Assembly: GCA_015227615.1 (NCBI GenBank) | Contig: JAALGZ010000034.1 | Span: forward strand, 1-64,000 | Length of the DNA stretch: 64,000 nucleotides | Direction: 5' to 3' | Source: Labyrinthula sp. Ha | Lineage: Eukaryota; Sar; Bigyra; Labyrinthulida; Labyrinthulaceae | Translations under genes and position numbers: made by a program | Shown here: positions 1 to 11,400 of the stretch, in pieces | How positions within the stretch are numbered: position 1 is the stretch's first letter | How the letters are laid out: every line of letters begins with the position of its first letter | Notes under the pieces: model-generated | The model's input: the letters and a program-made list of their open reading frames with translations, nothing else | Told to the model about the DNA's origin: nothing | Database searches by the model: none

Positions 1-1442
1 AACTTAACAACTAGCTGATTTGCTTAAAATTACCTGGTTTAGCTCTCAGAAATTGATACATCAAAGCCATCAACAATTATAGAAATAGTTTAATCAACTA
101 AATTACTAGGGCTGCAGCTTTTTTATGAATTCTTAAACTCTTCCATAGCTCCGAACTCTCATGCTACTTTGACCTGTATAAGAAAACACCGTGGAAAACG
201 TAGTGGAAAATATTTTAAAACTGCTTTTTCTATATTAAACAAATGTTTAATTTTCTTTTGAAACATAGAAGAGCTCAAGAGAGGATATATTCACAGACTT
301 AAAAGTAACGCGAATAAGGTCTGAATAATTATAAAAAAGCAAACTAGTATTTTTTGAACCTGAGAAATTGAAAGAGTTTTTATTTTCTCATGAATTTCAG
401 TGACTATTACACAATTGTTAAAGTTTAATCAACTGTTAATGTCCATCTAGCAGCTTTAAATTCGTACAGTGTGTAATCTCTATAGCAGAGAATTATGTAG
501 TTGGAAATAAGAAGGCTAACCGCTTTATATAGAAAAAGTTGAAAATCAAATTTGAAAGAGAACAAAATATCTAAATATCTACCTTTTTCTTTTGTGCTAA
601 AACTTATGGCTAGATATGGATATATTTCCAAAATAATTTCCGAACCCCATGATACTATTCAAGTATATAATCTTAGCGTGAATGAAACTTCTTCAAAACC
701 AAGACTTTAAAAAGTGCAGTCTATTAACATTGCTAAGTTCTTTATGACGACCTTATTAATATATTTCAAAGCTTCAATAATGAAAGGGCAAAATTTTATT
801 CTTCTATTGACAATAATTAATTTTCATCATTGTTATTTCTTACGTCTAGCTGATTGAAACTTTGGTTGTATTTTGTTTAAGGGAGGCAGACAAAAGTTGA
901 TATAAAATTACTTCCTTCAAGAGCTTAATTTGAATAAAATAAACTTCCGATTCTCAACAAGTTTTTATAGAATAGTTAACCAACCACTAACAAACAAAAT
1001 GACTGGAATTCTATACCTTGATTTGTAAAAGACCTGTAAAGTAGTGTGAAATTTCTTATATGTGTCTATGATCAGATGCGAAGAAAGAATACAATAGCTA
1101 AAAGAAACTAAAGTTTCGTATATATTGTACAAGAAGTATATTTTGAACTACTATTCTTTTTCTCGAACCAATTGGTGTTTCTTGGTCTTATTCCTTCTTT
1201 GTTTCAATGTGTTTAATTTCCATGATCGTTCTTATTGGGTTAAATTTTACGGTACCAAATCTAAAGATTTGGTATTTAAGCACTAATATTACTTAATTTT
1301 CTTAAGTTTCCACCTTTCTCCAATCTCTGTATATTTATAATCAACCTTACTTTTAGTAATGCTACATTGAGTTATACATATTCCGTTAAGCCACTATAAC
1401 ATAAATGCGGGGTTTTACGCTTTAGATAAACAAACACTAGGG
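1..1442. other. AT-rich stretch without a recognised gene
   Basis: I see no long open frame, RNA gene or repeat here. The only open frame of note (425-631, minus) is low-complexity and matches nothing I know. Confidence 0.5.
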
Positions 1443-2011
1443 ATGCAACCTGCACCGACAGTGACAAATTGTAATATAATTACCGAGGATATTAACGAAG
1501 ATGATCTCAGAGAGAGGCTTGTATACATAGCGAATGCACAGTATTGTGATCTGCAGAATTTTAATGAAACGCACCGTGAGTCAGGCACTAAGCAGTCGAG
1601 TGTATGACTTTCTCCATACTGACTGTTTACACTTTACATAGTTATAATACAATATTACATTACTGCACAATTGGTGCAACTTTACATAATACATTTTTAC
1701 TAATACATAAGCACCGGAAACAACAAATCGTAGAACCTTAATATCTCAACAACTACTGGGAGTTAGAAAACGTTACTTATATCATTTTAAAGCTCTTTTC
1801 AAGCTCTTTCAGTTTCTTTAACTTAATATACGTATCCTCATACACATATAGACGATACGGACAATTACTTGTCTAACTCCGTGCGTTCTTTCCCATGAAG
1901 CTGGACAATGGGTTTGGGTATGGCCTTAGCAGAGTAGTTATGAACACTTTTATTGTTTATTTAACCTATGGAATCATTGAAACACTTGAAGGTGCTCAGA
2001 AAAGACCCTAG
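1443..2011 (+). pseudogene. Unrecognised ORF interrupted by a solo LTR
   Basis: An ATG at 1443 opens a frame (begins MQPAPTVTNC, with an acidic DINEDDLRERL stretch) that is open up to the solo LTR at 1579. Directly after the LTR and its 5-bp target duplication the same phase is open again to a TAG at 2009-2011. The LTR therefore appears to have landed inside a coding exon. The product is not recognised. The right part overlaps the start of the 190-aa ORF at 1968 in another phase. One possible link is a GT...AG intron of 58 nt starting near 1936, but it does not fit the 27-29 nt size seen elsewhere, so I leave the two ORFs separate. With the LTR in place the frame is not continuous. Confidence 0.35.
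1579..1878 (+). repeat. Solo LTR, copia family A
   Basis: This is a 300-bp copy of the long terminal repeat found at both ends of the copia element at 8104-13167. It starts AGTCAGGC and ends TCTAACT. It is flanked by a perfect 5-bp target duplication, CCGTG (1574-1578 and 1879-1883), which fixes its ends. A few percent of positions differ from the other copies. It has no internal region, so it is a solo LTR formed by recombination. Confidence 0.93.
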
Positions 2012-2540
2012 ATTTTTTTCTATGGTGCTTGTATGGTTCGGGCACATTGTTTTGGAGATCACACGCTCTGCTCGTGCTGGCGCACTCAAGGATTCATGCA
2101 CTGAATACATTTCTACAGTCATTGCAGGCTTAGAATTAGATGAGGCTGTTATTGTTCGTCCTACTAGCGAGGAGTTTTTTTGGTTGAATGCCATGAGCTA
2201 TGGAGAGGGGACAGTTTATTCAGATTTAAGTACCCCGCAGCTAGAACTTGTGGCAGCTGACCTTGAAAAAATGGGAAACGTTGAGTTATATTTGCAAGCC
2301 GGGAACCACCCTCATTTACTTCATACTTATATAAGACAACTTAAAGATGTTCCGAGGCTTTCAACGAGGTTAGGAAATCACTTGAAACTTGCCAATACTC
2401 TCGAAGAGATGCTTGCTGAAGTTCCCAATCAATCAGCAGCAGAAGAAGAAGATGATGGAAACCTTAATGCGAATGGGAACTTGTTTGATAAGGGGATGGA
2501 GTTTCTTATCAAAGCTAGGACCTATGGTGTCCTCATATAA
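1968..2540 (+). CDS. Unrecognised 190-aa protein
   Basis: This is an intact ORF from ATG 1968 to TAA. The predicted protein is mostly helical: a hydrophobic stretch near residues 16-30 (FFSMVLVWFGHIVLEI), a Leu-rich middle, and an acidic spacer EEEDDGN near residue 160. I see no catalytic motif and do not recognise the family. Composition and regular amphipathic spacing look like a real protein, not a chance ORF. The start may not be the true N terminus: an open frame with its own ATG lies just upstream, split by a solo LTR, and could be an earlier exon. If so, the LTR insertion has damaged the gene. Confidence 0.5.
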   Translation: MESLKHLKVLRKDPRFFSMVLVWFGHIVLEITRSARAGALKDSCTEYISTVIAGLELDEAVIVRPTSEEFFWLNAMSYGEGTVYSDLSTPQLELVAADLEKMGNVELYLQAGNHPHLLHTYIRQLKDVPRLSTRLGNHLKLANTLEEMLAEVPNQSAAEEEDDGNLNANGNLFDKGMEFLIKARTYGVLI

Positions 2541-2795
2541 TTGGAGTACTTAGAGATACAAGTTTTCTGGGTATGATATAGTTAGGACCTTACTTTAGGA
2601 TGTTTTTCCGCTTTTACCTAAACGTATGGGAATATATAAATATACATAGTCATAGTCAGTTTCTATTTGTATTGTTCGCTTAGGCAACCCCTAAGCATTA
2701 AAAAGAAGTGAAAACATATTCTTTCATACTTCGTTATCAACACATATTTAATATTTAAATAAAATATATTAAATATTTGTTTCTATCTATTATAT

Positions 2796-3305
2796 TTATT
2801 CTTGAATATAATTATTCCAAACTCGATACAATACTTGAAACAGATTATCTTGTTTAAACTTTTTCATCTCTGCTTTCAAATATTTAAAATGTATTTTTAT
2901 ACTTGATACACTTCTTTCTGCAAATTCTATATTATTTTCTTTTTCATTATTATATTTTGTATAGAATTTGTAAAAGTATTCTAAATGAGTTTCATAGCGT
3001 TGAAGTATTTCAGTCCATACAGAAATTTGTTTATTCTTTCCTTTTAACCAACCTCTTTCAAAGAATATATCAAATATTATTCCAACTAGACATATATTTT
3101 CTTCTATTGACCAGCTATGATGCAAATATCCTTTTCTTACAATTGACTTGATCATCATAGGTTCTAGTTGGAAAAGAGGATAGTTTATTTGATTTGAAGA
3201 AAATGGAAATTCTGGAAACTCTGTTCCTTGAATTAGCAAATTTAAAGTATCATCAAAAAGTTCTGAACAAGTTCTTTTTATTGGTGTTATGTTTTCTGTT
3301 TCCAT
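2796..3305 (-). CDS. SANT/Myb- or trihelix-like protein, 169 aa
   Basis: The ATG is at 3305 and the frame runs unbroken to TAA. A core of about 110 residues carries a tryptophan-anchored pattern: HHSWSIEEN near residue 62, GWLKGKNKQISVW near residue 85, then a basic helix (SIKIHFKYLKAEMKKF). That spacing resembles SANT/Myb or plant trihelix DNA-binding folds, which suggests DNA binding in the nucleus; this is inference from pattern only. A clear paralogue lies at 7667-8103 on the same strand and shares NYPLFQLE, EENICL.GIIFD..FERGW and HFKYLKAE. The acidic N-terminal 40 residues are present here and missing from the paralogue. Two related genes 4.4 kb apart suggest a small local family or a gene carried by an unrecognised mobile element. 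Confidence 0.6.
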   Translation of the reverse strand: METENITPIKRTCSELFDDTLNLLIQGTEFPEFPFSSNQINYPLFQLEPMMIKSIVRKGYLHHSWSIEENICLVGIIFDIFFERGWLKGKNKQISVWTEILQRYETHLEYFYKFYTKYNNEKENNIEFAERSVSSIKIHFKYLKAEMKKFKQDNLFQVLYRVWNNYIQE

Positions 3306-3359
3306 TTTTTATTTTCTTTTTTGTTTATAGTATATTTATGAAAATAGTCTGTTTCAGAA

Positions 3360-3530
3360 ACTATGGCTCAATAAGACATCTATTTTGAGACCCGTAATTT
3401 ACACATCAAAATTATATCTTAAAATTTGGAGCACAGAAAATGAAAAAAAAATGTAAAATAAATGACACAGTTGAATGGCTTTTTATAAATCATGGCTCAA
3501 TAGGATCTATTTTAGAGCTTTATACAAACT
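3360..3530 (+). repeat. Short direct repeat, two copies
   Basis: The motif ATGGCTCAATA, followed after a few bases by ATCTATTTT and a GAG trinucleotide, appears near 3363 and again near 3492. The copies lie between the SANT-like gene and the fold-back at 3567. I do not know their role. Confidence 0.4.
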
Positions 3531-3566
3531 CTATTGGGATTTAGTTTTTATCTCTTTTTTTTTGAC

Positions 3567-3652
3567 GACCGTACTCTCCATTGTCATTTGATACTAGAGT
3601 AAGTTTAGAAAACCAGTTTCGGTAGTCGGATAAGAAATCAGCGAGTACGGTC
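3567..3652. other. Inverted repeat (possible structured RNA)
   Basis: GACCGTACTC (3567-3576) and its exact reverse complement GAGTACGGTC (3643-3652) enclose 66 bp. The left arm follows a T-run and the right arm is followed by TCTTCGTTTT. A 10-bp perfect closing stem around an 86-nt unit could mark a small structured RNA or a palindromic insertion. I could not fit it to a tRNA or 5S rRNA: there is no B-box sequence. Confidence 0.4.
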
Positions 3653-6528
3653 TCTTCGTTTTAACCCTATTTCTCTACCTTATTAAAAATTAAATTTATT
3701 AGGTTTCCCTTCTATCTAAGAATTACACCCCGTCCAGAATCTGTTCTTCACGGGAAGAAAACGTACTAGTAGCTTAACGATATTCATTATCTCACATAAT
3801 TAACCATCATAAGAAAAATCTGGTGAAAGAACTTTCTATAAGCTTATCAAGGAAGCAATTAACTAATAATATAAGTAGTATTCAAATTGTGCAACCAAGA
3901 GTAACAGTGATGCATACCCATTTATTTAGAAATGGGGCTGAGAGAACAAGTGTTATAACCATTAGTGTATATGATTTAGTGGTAAGACAAAATGGTATTA
4001 ATTTTTGCACGGAACAAAGTTTAGAATTGTGTTTTGTTTCACTCTTTACCATAGAGGGAAGATATTAACATATCACTTGCTATCCCGTAACTAGTACTTT
4101 CATATAGAGAAACACATATGATGAACTAAATAATCTTCTTTATTTAATGTAATTTATTACAATAAAACATACCTTAGCATTATAGTACAAAGTTATTATA
4201 TTAATAATTATTTTGACTTGGTGAAATCCCATTTGATAATTTATCTAACTTGTTTAAACACAATCAGATTTAATTTGAATTTTTTTTAGTTGAAACTAGA
4301 GTTCACTGACTGAAACAGTTTCCAGTGGTCATCTTATCTGTGAAACCATCGGGTGTACTCAACATCATCTAGTTTGTTTCAAAACCCTATCAGAATACGA
4401 TAATCAAAAAAAGGGTTCTTGAATGATAAAGTTAAATTATTCACAGTACCCAGTACTAATATTTGAATTAGATAAACTTCTCATATACGTTGACGTGTAT
4501 ATTTATAGGTAAAAAAAGCTATACATGTGCGTGCTGATACAGTAACACTGTTTGGTTTATACAGTCATTTTTAAATAAAATGAGTTCCGTGAATTTATCT
4601 ATCCACCGTGCATGAAACTGGTTAGTAACTTTTTACCCATTTAACTAAGGTGCACTGTAATTGTAAAAAAGGAAAACAATTCTAATTGTAGCTATATAAG
4701 AATAAATTTTAATCATTCCTAAAACAAAAATTTTATTATCATAGTGAAACTTCTCATCTTAGATCAGGACTTAAATACAGTAAAGTCGGATTATACCATT
4801 AGAAAAGAAATTTAGTAAAGGTCAAATTAACCCATTAACTCTGGTGCTTCATTATCTAACTTGAAAATGTATTTCGGATCTTTGCAAGTGCCTGGATAAT
4901 ATACATTCGAGGATTATTCTTCAACTATGGAGCCTAGATGGGATATCTGGCAAAACATAGCACCAGCAAAACTTTGTTTTTTTTCTAAATTGATTTCTTC
5001 AGAAGAACTGATTTGAGATTTTGAATGCGTTGATAGATATTTGTTCAAGTAAGATTAAATATATTTCCTTTTCCAATGTGTTTATAGATTACAGTTATTT
5101 TCCTAAATACATCTCAGAAAACTCTAGTTAAATATGTTTCTCAACCTAATAACCTAAGCTGGAGCTAAGCGTAACATTTCTTCTTAGATTTATGTGATAT
5201 TTTTTAAAGCGGAATATTTGTTGCCCGGGTGTACTGCTTCTAGCTTAGGATTACCAATATATTATGGGAGACATTTTGAAATTTCCGTTCATTCTCCAAA
5301 GTACACTATCATATAGAAATCTATGTGGTAGTCATCCGAGATATATAGCTGCTCTAAAAGCATTATGGACTGAACCTGAACTCAAGTACTAATATTAATC
5401 ACAAACACAGATTTTCAATCTTACTTGGAATTTTCATCATGACGTAAGGGAGTGGCGACCTGAGCCTGGCCTTTAAAGCCTGCATAGTGCTTTCGAATTA
5501 TCTCTCCTTACATTCCACAACAAAAATATTAATAGAACATTATGAAGTATTTATCACGTTTGTTTCTGTTATTTTACTTAGTCAACTACTTTTCCCGAAT
5601 TAAAGGTTACCTAAGAGTCAAACAGGATGTTATCCTCACTACACAAGAAAAAACCCTCTAAGGAGAATAAAACCTTTCTTGTCTTCAGGTCCGCATTCGA
5701 AGAGATTTGATAAGGTGAGAACATTTCATCTAAATTTAATTAGTTAAGAACATGTTTGAAAACCAAAAGCCTTATCAACCTAAGTGGTTTGGCTAATATC
5801 GGAGGAATGCCTGTAGTAGGTGGAAAGTACAGTTCGGAAGAAGGGCCGGAACTAGCCATGTCTTGATCCTCAGTAAGAAGGTGGTATTCGTTGTCATTCT
5901 GAGGGAAAAATTATTTCTTATAATTTTGACCGGAAACTGACTTTTTATTCTGGTCAATGACGAGATTTTGCTGTAGGTGTAGAACCAAGCACACTGGCAA
6001 AGTTGGTTCCTAAGGTAACATCAAGTTTATATTTATTTCAAAATTCAGTTACAAACTGTTCCTGGCTTTTTCCAAGTAAATAAGGCGGCCTACATGCTTC
6101 ATATAAATTCATCTTCGGGCTTCAGTTGCACAGTTAGGGTTCGCATGTTCACCCTTATAGGAGCCCCCGTTTTCTTTAATTAGTTATGTGTTCTCTCTGG
6201 AACCTCTTGTTCCTCATCAATGGCAAGAAGAAGATTATATTAGAAGAACTGAGAAAATAGCCATAAGTTTTTATGATTAAAAAATGTTTTATTCTGCTGA
6301 ATTTACTTTACGCTTTTCTTACGTCATAAAATCAGTTTAGTCTTTTTTCTAATAATTTTATTATTATTGTGAAGATTTGGACTTTTAATAAGAATAATTT
6401 TTCATAATCTGTAATTTTGGGACATTAAATTATACACAAAAAAAACTGCAACAAATATATATATTTTGAGACAAGAATGAATACAAAACTGAAAACACGA
6501 ACATAAATAAACTTAAATATTAAAAAAA
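3653..6528. other. 2.9 kb without a recognised gene
   Basis: AT-rich, with many stops in all frames. The only continuous ORF is an 81-aa one at 3823-4068 (plus), which has no recognisable features. Nothing else here can be supported. Confidence 0.5.
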
Positions 6529-7467
6529 ATGTTTATAGAAGAGGACGAAGCTTTTGAAATATTGTATGATTTGTATTGTGGTTCTATAAACAGCTCCATT
6601 CCTCTAAGAAAGAAACTTTCCCCTATTAATCCGAAATACAAAACTTATTTTGCTGTTCCATTACAGCATGAAGTTGATTTAACAAAGTTTAAAATCGTGT
6701 TTGATGATGGAATTGATAAATTGCTTTCCGTAAAGTTTCAAGGTTATCACTGTAGAAATATGAAAGTAATTTGGTTTGAACGAAATGAAGAAGAATTTTG
6801 CTTAGTTTCAAGAGCTCTTGATTCTGTAACTAGAAAAAAAGAAAGTAGAGCAAAACAAAAAGATGATGCAGAAAAAAGAAAACATGGATTTATTGGAAGT
6901 TGTTATACTTTGCTACAGTGTTCAAAAACTGAACTCTTACTGTCTGGGGATAATTATAAAGAATTTATTATTGATAATATTCCATATTTAATAAGTTATT
7001 GTAAAAAAGAAAATGTCAGAAAAAGAAAGCTAGATTCTATGATTAAAATTACAAACAAAACAAAGAAGAAACGAAAAGACGAGAAATATATGAACAAAGT
7101 AACTAGTAGTGAAAAGCACACCAGTAAGAAATATAAGTTTATTCCAAGAGGAAGTATTGTTTCAATTATAGATACGAAAATCAGTTTTAATTTAAAAAAG
7201 TCAAATAAATTATTTATTTCAACAGAAGATTTTCTAGATTTTAGCTTAAAAAATAGTTTGAAAAACTTGGTATCTTTTGGAAAAGTTAAAATTAGAATAT
7301 CAGAAGAAATAGAAATAGGGGATAGAATTTGTGTTAGTGAAGAAAGAATAGGACAAGCTAGAAAATATATTCCAGAAGTGGATTTTCAAAATTTTATAGA
7401 TCCAATTGGTTTTGTACTATCAAATAGTGAAAATGGATATGTAGATGTATATTTAACAATATTTTAA
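6529..7467 (+). CDS. Lysine-rich unrecognised protein, 312 aa
   Basis: This is an intact ORF from ATG 6529 to TAA. The N-terminal half (residues 1-150) is mixed. Residues 100-120 and 165-205 are very basic (RKRKLDS, NKTKKKRKDEK) and look like nuclear localisation signals or nucleic-acid-binding segments. The last 60 residues are beta-rich, with the pattern EEIEIGDRICVSEE..GQAR followed by IGFVLSNSENGYVDVYL. This resembles the C-terminal self-cleaving or chaperone-like segments of some phage and viral fibre proteins (peptidase G2-like), but that is a pattern impression only. The gene converges on the truncated SANT-like gene at 7667. The pair may belong to one unit. Confidence 0.55.
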   Translation: MFIEEDEAFEILYDLYCGSINSSIPLRKKLSPINPKYKTYFAVPLQHEVDLTKFKIVFDDGIDKLLSVKFQGYHCRNMKVIWFERNEEEFCLVSRALDSVTRKKESRAKQKDDAEKRKHGFIGSCYTLLQCSKTELLLSGDNYKEFIIDNIPYLISYCKKENVRKRKLDSMIKITNKTKKKRKDEKYMNKVTSSEKHTSKKYKFIPRGSIVSIIDTKISFNLKKSNKLFISTEDFLDFSLKNSLKNLVSFGKVKIRISEEIEIGDRICVSEERIGQARKYIPEVDFQNFIDPIGFVLSNSENGYVDVYLTIF

Positions 7468-7666
7468 ACAAACTGTAAGTCCTTAGTTTCTATCAAACTT
7501 CTCAACTGATTAACCCAAACAAGAAAGCTAATAGCTATGTTACTTTTTTGAATATACGTGCTTTTGAATCCAGAAGTGGAAGTTGTTAAAGATAGTTTGA
7601 CCACGGTTAAAGATTTAATAATAAGACGAGCAACAATATAATAGCTCAATATAATAGTTTCTTGTT

Positions 7667-8103
7667 TCATTCTTCTACTGTCTTGGTATATTTTTCCCAT
7701 ATTTTATACATCACAAGAAATAGTTTATTTTCTCTAAATCGTTTCTTCTCAGCTTTCAAATATTTAAAGTGTCTTTTTATTGTTGAGACATTTCTTTCAA
7801 CATATTCTTTTTTTGTTGTTTCTTTATCAAATTGAGTAAAATATTTTGAAAACTTTTCCAAATGGCTCTCATATTTTATCAATATTTCTTTCCAAACTGA
7901 ATCTTTTTTATTTTTTCCTTGCAACCAACCTCTTTCAAACAAGACGTCAAAAATGATTCCAATTAAACAAATATTTTCTTCAAGCGACCAAGATTGTTGC
8001 AAATATCCTTTTTTATTTATAGCTTTTACAAGTTTATATTCTAATTGAAATAATGGATAATTTATTTCGTTTGGTTTAAAAGGAATGTTTGAAAAAGAAC
8101 AAC
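7667..8103 (-). pseudogene. SANT/trihelix-like gene cut off by a copia element
   Basis: This is a paralogue of the 169-aa protein at 2796-3305, sharing NYPLFQLE, QSWSLEENICLIGIIFD, FERGWLQGKNKKDSVW and HFKYLKAEKKRF. The C-terminal 140 or so residues are open and undamaged. Its N-terminal end stops at the 5' LTR of copia family A, whose first base is at 8104. The few residues that read on into the LTR are not native. I could not find the missing N-terminal part beyond the far end of the element at 13168, so the upstream part of the gene has been lost or moved. Convergent with the lysine-rich protein gene at 6529. Confidence 0.65.
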
Positions 8104-8403
8104 AGTCAGACACTAAGCAGTCGAGTGTACGACTCTTTCCATACTGACTGTTTACACTTTACATAGTTATAATACAATATTACATTACTGCACAATTGGT
8201 GCAACTTTACATAATACATTTTTACTAATACATAAGCACCGGAAACAACAGATCGTAAAACCTTAATATCTCAACAACTACTGGGAGTTAGAAAACGTTA
8301 CTTATATCATTTTAAAGCTCTTTTCAAGCTCTTTCAGTTTATTTAATTTAATATACGTATCCTCATACACATATAGACGATACGGACAATTACTTGTCTA
8401 ACT
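8104..8403 (+). repeat. 5' LTR of copia family A
   Basis: 300 bp, starting AGTCAGAC and ending GTCTAACT, an imperfect inverted repeat. Its ends are set by comparison with the 3' LTR and with the two solo LTRs that have target duplications. Confidence 0.93.
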
Positions 8404-11400
8404 TGGTTGCGATGGAAGTAAACGAAAATCAGAGTGATCCCGTGGAAGAACGAACAGCACGGAGTGAAAACTCCAACTTGACCCAAGGGGAAACTCATTT
8501 ACAAAACTTTCCTGCTTCAACTACAACACTTACGAAGCTAGAAATTACAAATGAAGCAATTAACGAAGAATTCTACAAAAAAGGACGAAAAAGATTGGAA
8601 AACCTTTTACGATCAAAAACTGATCAAAATCAATTCGAACTTCTGAAACAAGGTGTTGAGATGTACCTGCTTGCCTTAAAATTACAAATTAATGGAACAT
8701 CTCTACGAAAATTCTTTAAATCTCACGACCGCAGCATCATTGATGAGCTGTTAGAATCTTACAATCCGCTTACTCAAAAATCTAACTACATTCTAGAGGA
8801 AGAAATTGACGATGAACTTTCAGATGACATCATTTCTCTTTGGAAAAAAGACGTTGTTTTCTTACGAACAATCCGAACCCCACATCGTTTTTGCAAAATC
8901 CTGCGACGCATCGGGGCTGTTACATTCTTACCTACACAAACCAGAAAAAGAATTAACTTTGGAAACTTGATTTACAGCTGTTGGGAGGAATCAGAACCCA
9001 TTACAGACTTCGTTAAACGCTTTGATTCTTTGGTACAACAGGCTAATCAGATCAAGATGATGCAAAATGACTCTGATTTACTTACACTTTTTCAAACTAA
9101 GATTCTCTTCAGAAGAAACAACAATCAGAAAATTTTTACAGTTGTCAACAATTTGGATTCAAAAGATCTACCATTAAAGGATTACATGAGTGAAGTGACA
9201 CAAGCCGTACTTCAGCATGACAATTCAGGTTTGATCCCTTTTGATGCTCCAAGTACATCAGTTGTTGCATTTACAAAGAAAATTGTTTCTTCTAATTCAA
9301 AAGGTACATTGTGTTTCAATTGCGGTGAAGATTTTCCACACAAAGGCAAACAATGTGCTGCTAAAGGTGCTACCTGTTCTTACTGTGGCAAACCTAATCA
9401 TTTTGCAAAGGTGTGTTCAACCAACCCAGAACGTACATTACAACTTCCCAAGATGAAGAAAAAACCAACAAAGAAAACAGTAGCAGTAACATCTACAAAA
9501 GAAAATTTTAATCCTTTCAGTTTCGCTACTTCTCTTTGTACCACAGGTTCAAACTCTTTAGCTGGGCTGGATTCATGCAGCGATGTTTTCGTTTTTAGAA
9601 GCGCTGATTTTTTTACACACATGGATCAGAAGCCTGGTAAACTTACCCTTACAGAAAATTCTGGTAGCTACGAAAGCACTGGAACAGCCAGATTTGCATT
9701 CAAAGAATTTCCTTCTAAGTTTTTTACAGTACAGGCAATTTACATGCCAAGTGCAAATTTCAACATTTTGTGTACCTACGATCTAGAGCAACAGAATGTT
9801 AAAGTCAACCATCGCTCTAGAAACGTACAACTAGAAACAGGAAACAAATTAAAAATAATTTTACTTGGAAAGAAAAGCTTCATTGAAATCATTCCACTAG
9901 GGAAATCAGTCTTACAAACCTCTGATCCAAATCTAATGCATCGTAGATTGATGCATCTCTCAGAGGACAAACTTAAACATGCTGGTTTCATTAAGGGTTC
10001 TCAAAAACTAAACAGCTGCCAAGTCTGTCTTCAGACAAAAGCTAAACACAACCCAGTGAAGAATTTAATTCACAAGATGAAACTCTCTCCTGATTCCAAA
10101 GGTCAAGCTTTTTCAATGGACTTACTCATTCCGCCAAAACACTCGATGAAACCAGTCAATGGTGTTGTGGCTGCATTGATTTTAGTTGACCTGAAAACAA
10201 AATTAATTAGAGTTGCTCCTTTAAGAACACTTCAATCGAAAGATTTACTTGCAGCTCTTTACTACCTTCTTTCTACACTCAAAACTTTACCAAAAACGAT
10301 TGTTACAGACCGCCAATCTGGTTTTACGGCAGAACACTTTGTCAACTCAATTTCCGCAAAAGGCATTCATTTACGTTTTGTCCCTAGAGATCGACATGAC
10401 ACTTTCAATGGAGTTGCTGAACGAACGATTGGCATCTTAAAGGTCATGGCTTCAGCCGCCCTACTACAGTCTAAACTTGATGACTCCTTTTGGATCTACG
10501 CGGTCAAATTTGCAAGTTACATCAAGAACAGAGTGCATCACAAAACACTTGGTGAGTCACCTTACAAACTAGAAACTGGGCAAGAACCAAACCTTTCTTC
10601 ACTTAGAACCTTTGGTTGCTGTTGTTTTACGTTAAAATCTTCTGGAACGAAGACAAACAAATTTCAAGAAAGAACAGACACTGGTCTCTTTCTTGGACTA
10701 CAGGAACATTCAAGCTTCAACACAGCAATCATCTACAAACTTAGTACTGGAAAAATCATTTACCCTCAACTAACCGATGTTTGGTTCCAAGAATCAAGAA
10801 CACATGATCAAATCGATCAAAATCCACCAACTTTCTCATTTGGTGACATCAAAATTGTTGACAAAACTGAAAATGACCCAATTTCTGAGGACGATTTTGA
10901 ATCTGATGATGACGATGATTTCAGTCCAGATTTTGGTATACACTATGTACGTTATGGCCAGAAGGCAAATCAACAAGAAAATCATGATTTTGAGCATGAT
11001 GATAATTTCGATGAAAATCCCCCTTCAGCAGATGTTCAACTCGATCAGGATCAAGATGCACATGATCCAACCCCATCTGCCGAAGTAACAAACCCTGAAA
11101 CACCTCAAACGAGCGAAAACAGCAATGCTCGTCTACCAGTCACAACGCGATCTGGGAGAAATGCAACGAAATTCGACCTAAATCGGATGTCAGCTTTCAC
11201 GTTGAACACAACTGAAGAAACAACACACATCATCAAGCCTAAAACAAAAGGTCAGAAAGAAAAGCTACGGAAGAAGATCATTCAGTCTAGAATTGATCAG
11301 AAACCTTCCATTTACCGTGACACAAGAGGTCACCCAGACGAAGCATCTTACAAGAAAGCGGTCGAAAAAGAGCTCAAAGCTTTAGAAGAACGAAAGGTTC

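Noticed and set aside
3567-3652. tRNA or 5S rRNA gene
   Set aside because: There is no B-box (GGTTCRANYCC), and the stem and loop sizes do not fit a cloverleaf or the 5S fold.
5790-5860. Short plus-strand reading GGMPVVGGKY..EEGPELAM, like the end of phage tape-measure proteins
   Set aside because: It is a few dozen residues bounded by stops, with no supporting sequence on either side; most likely chance.
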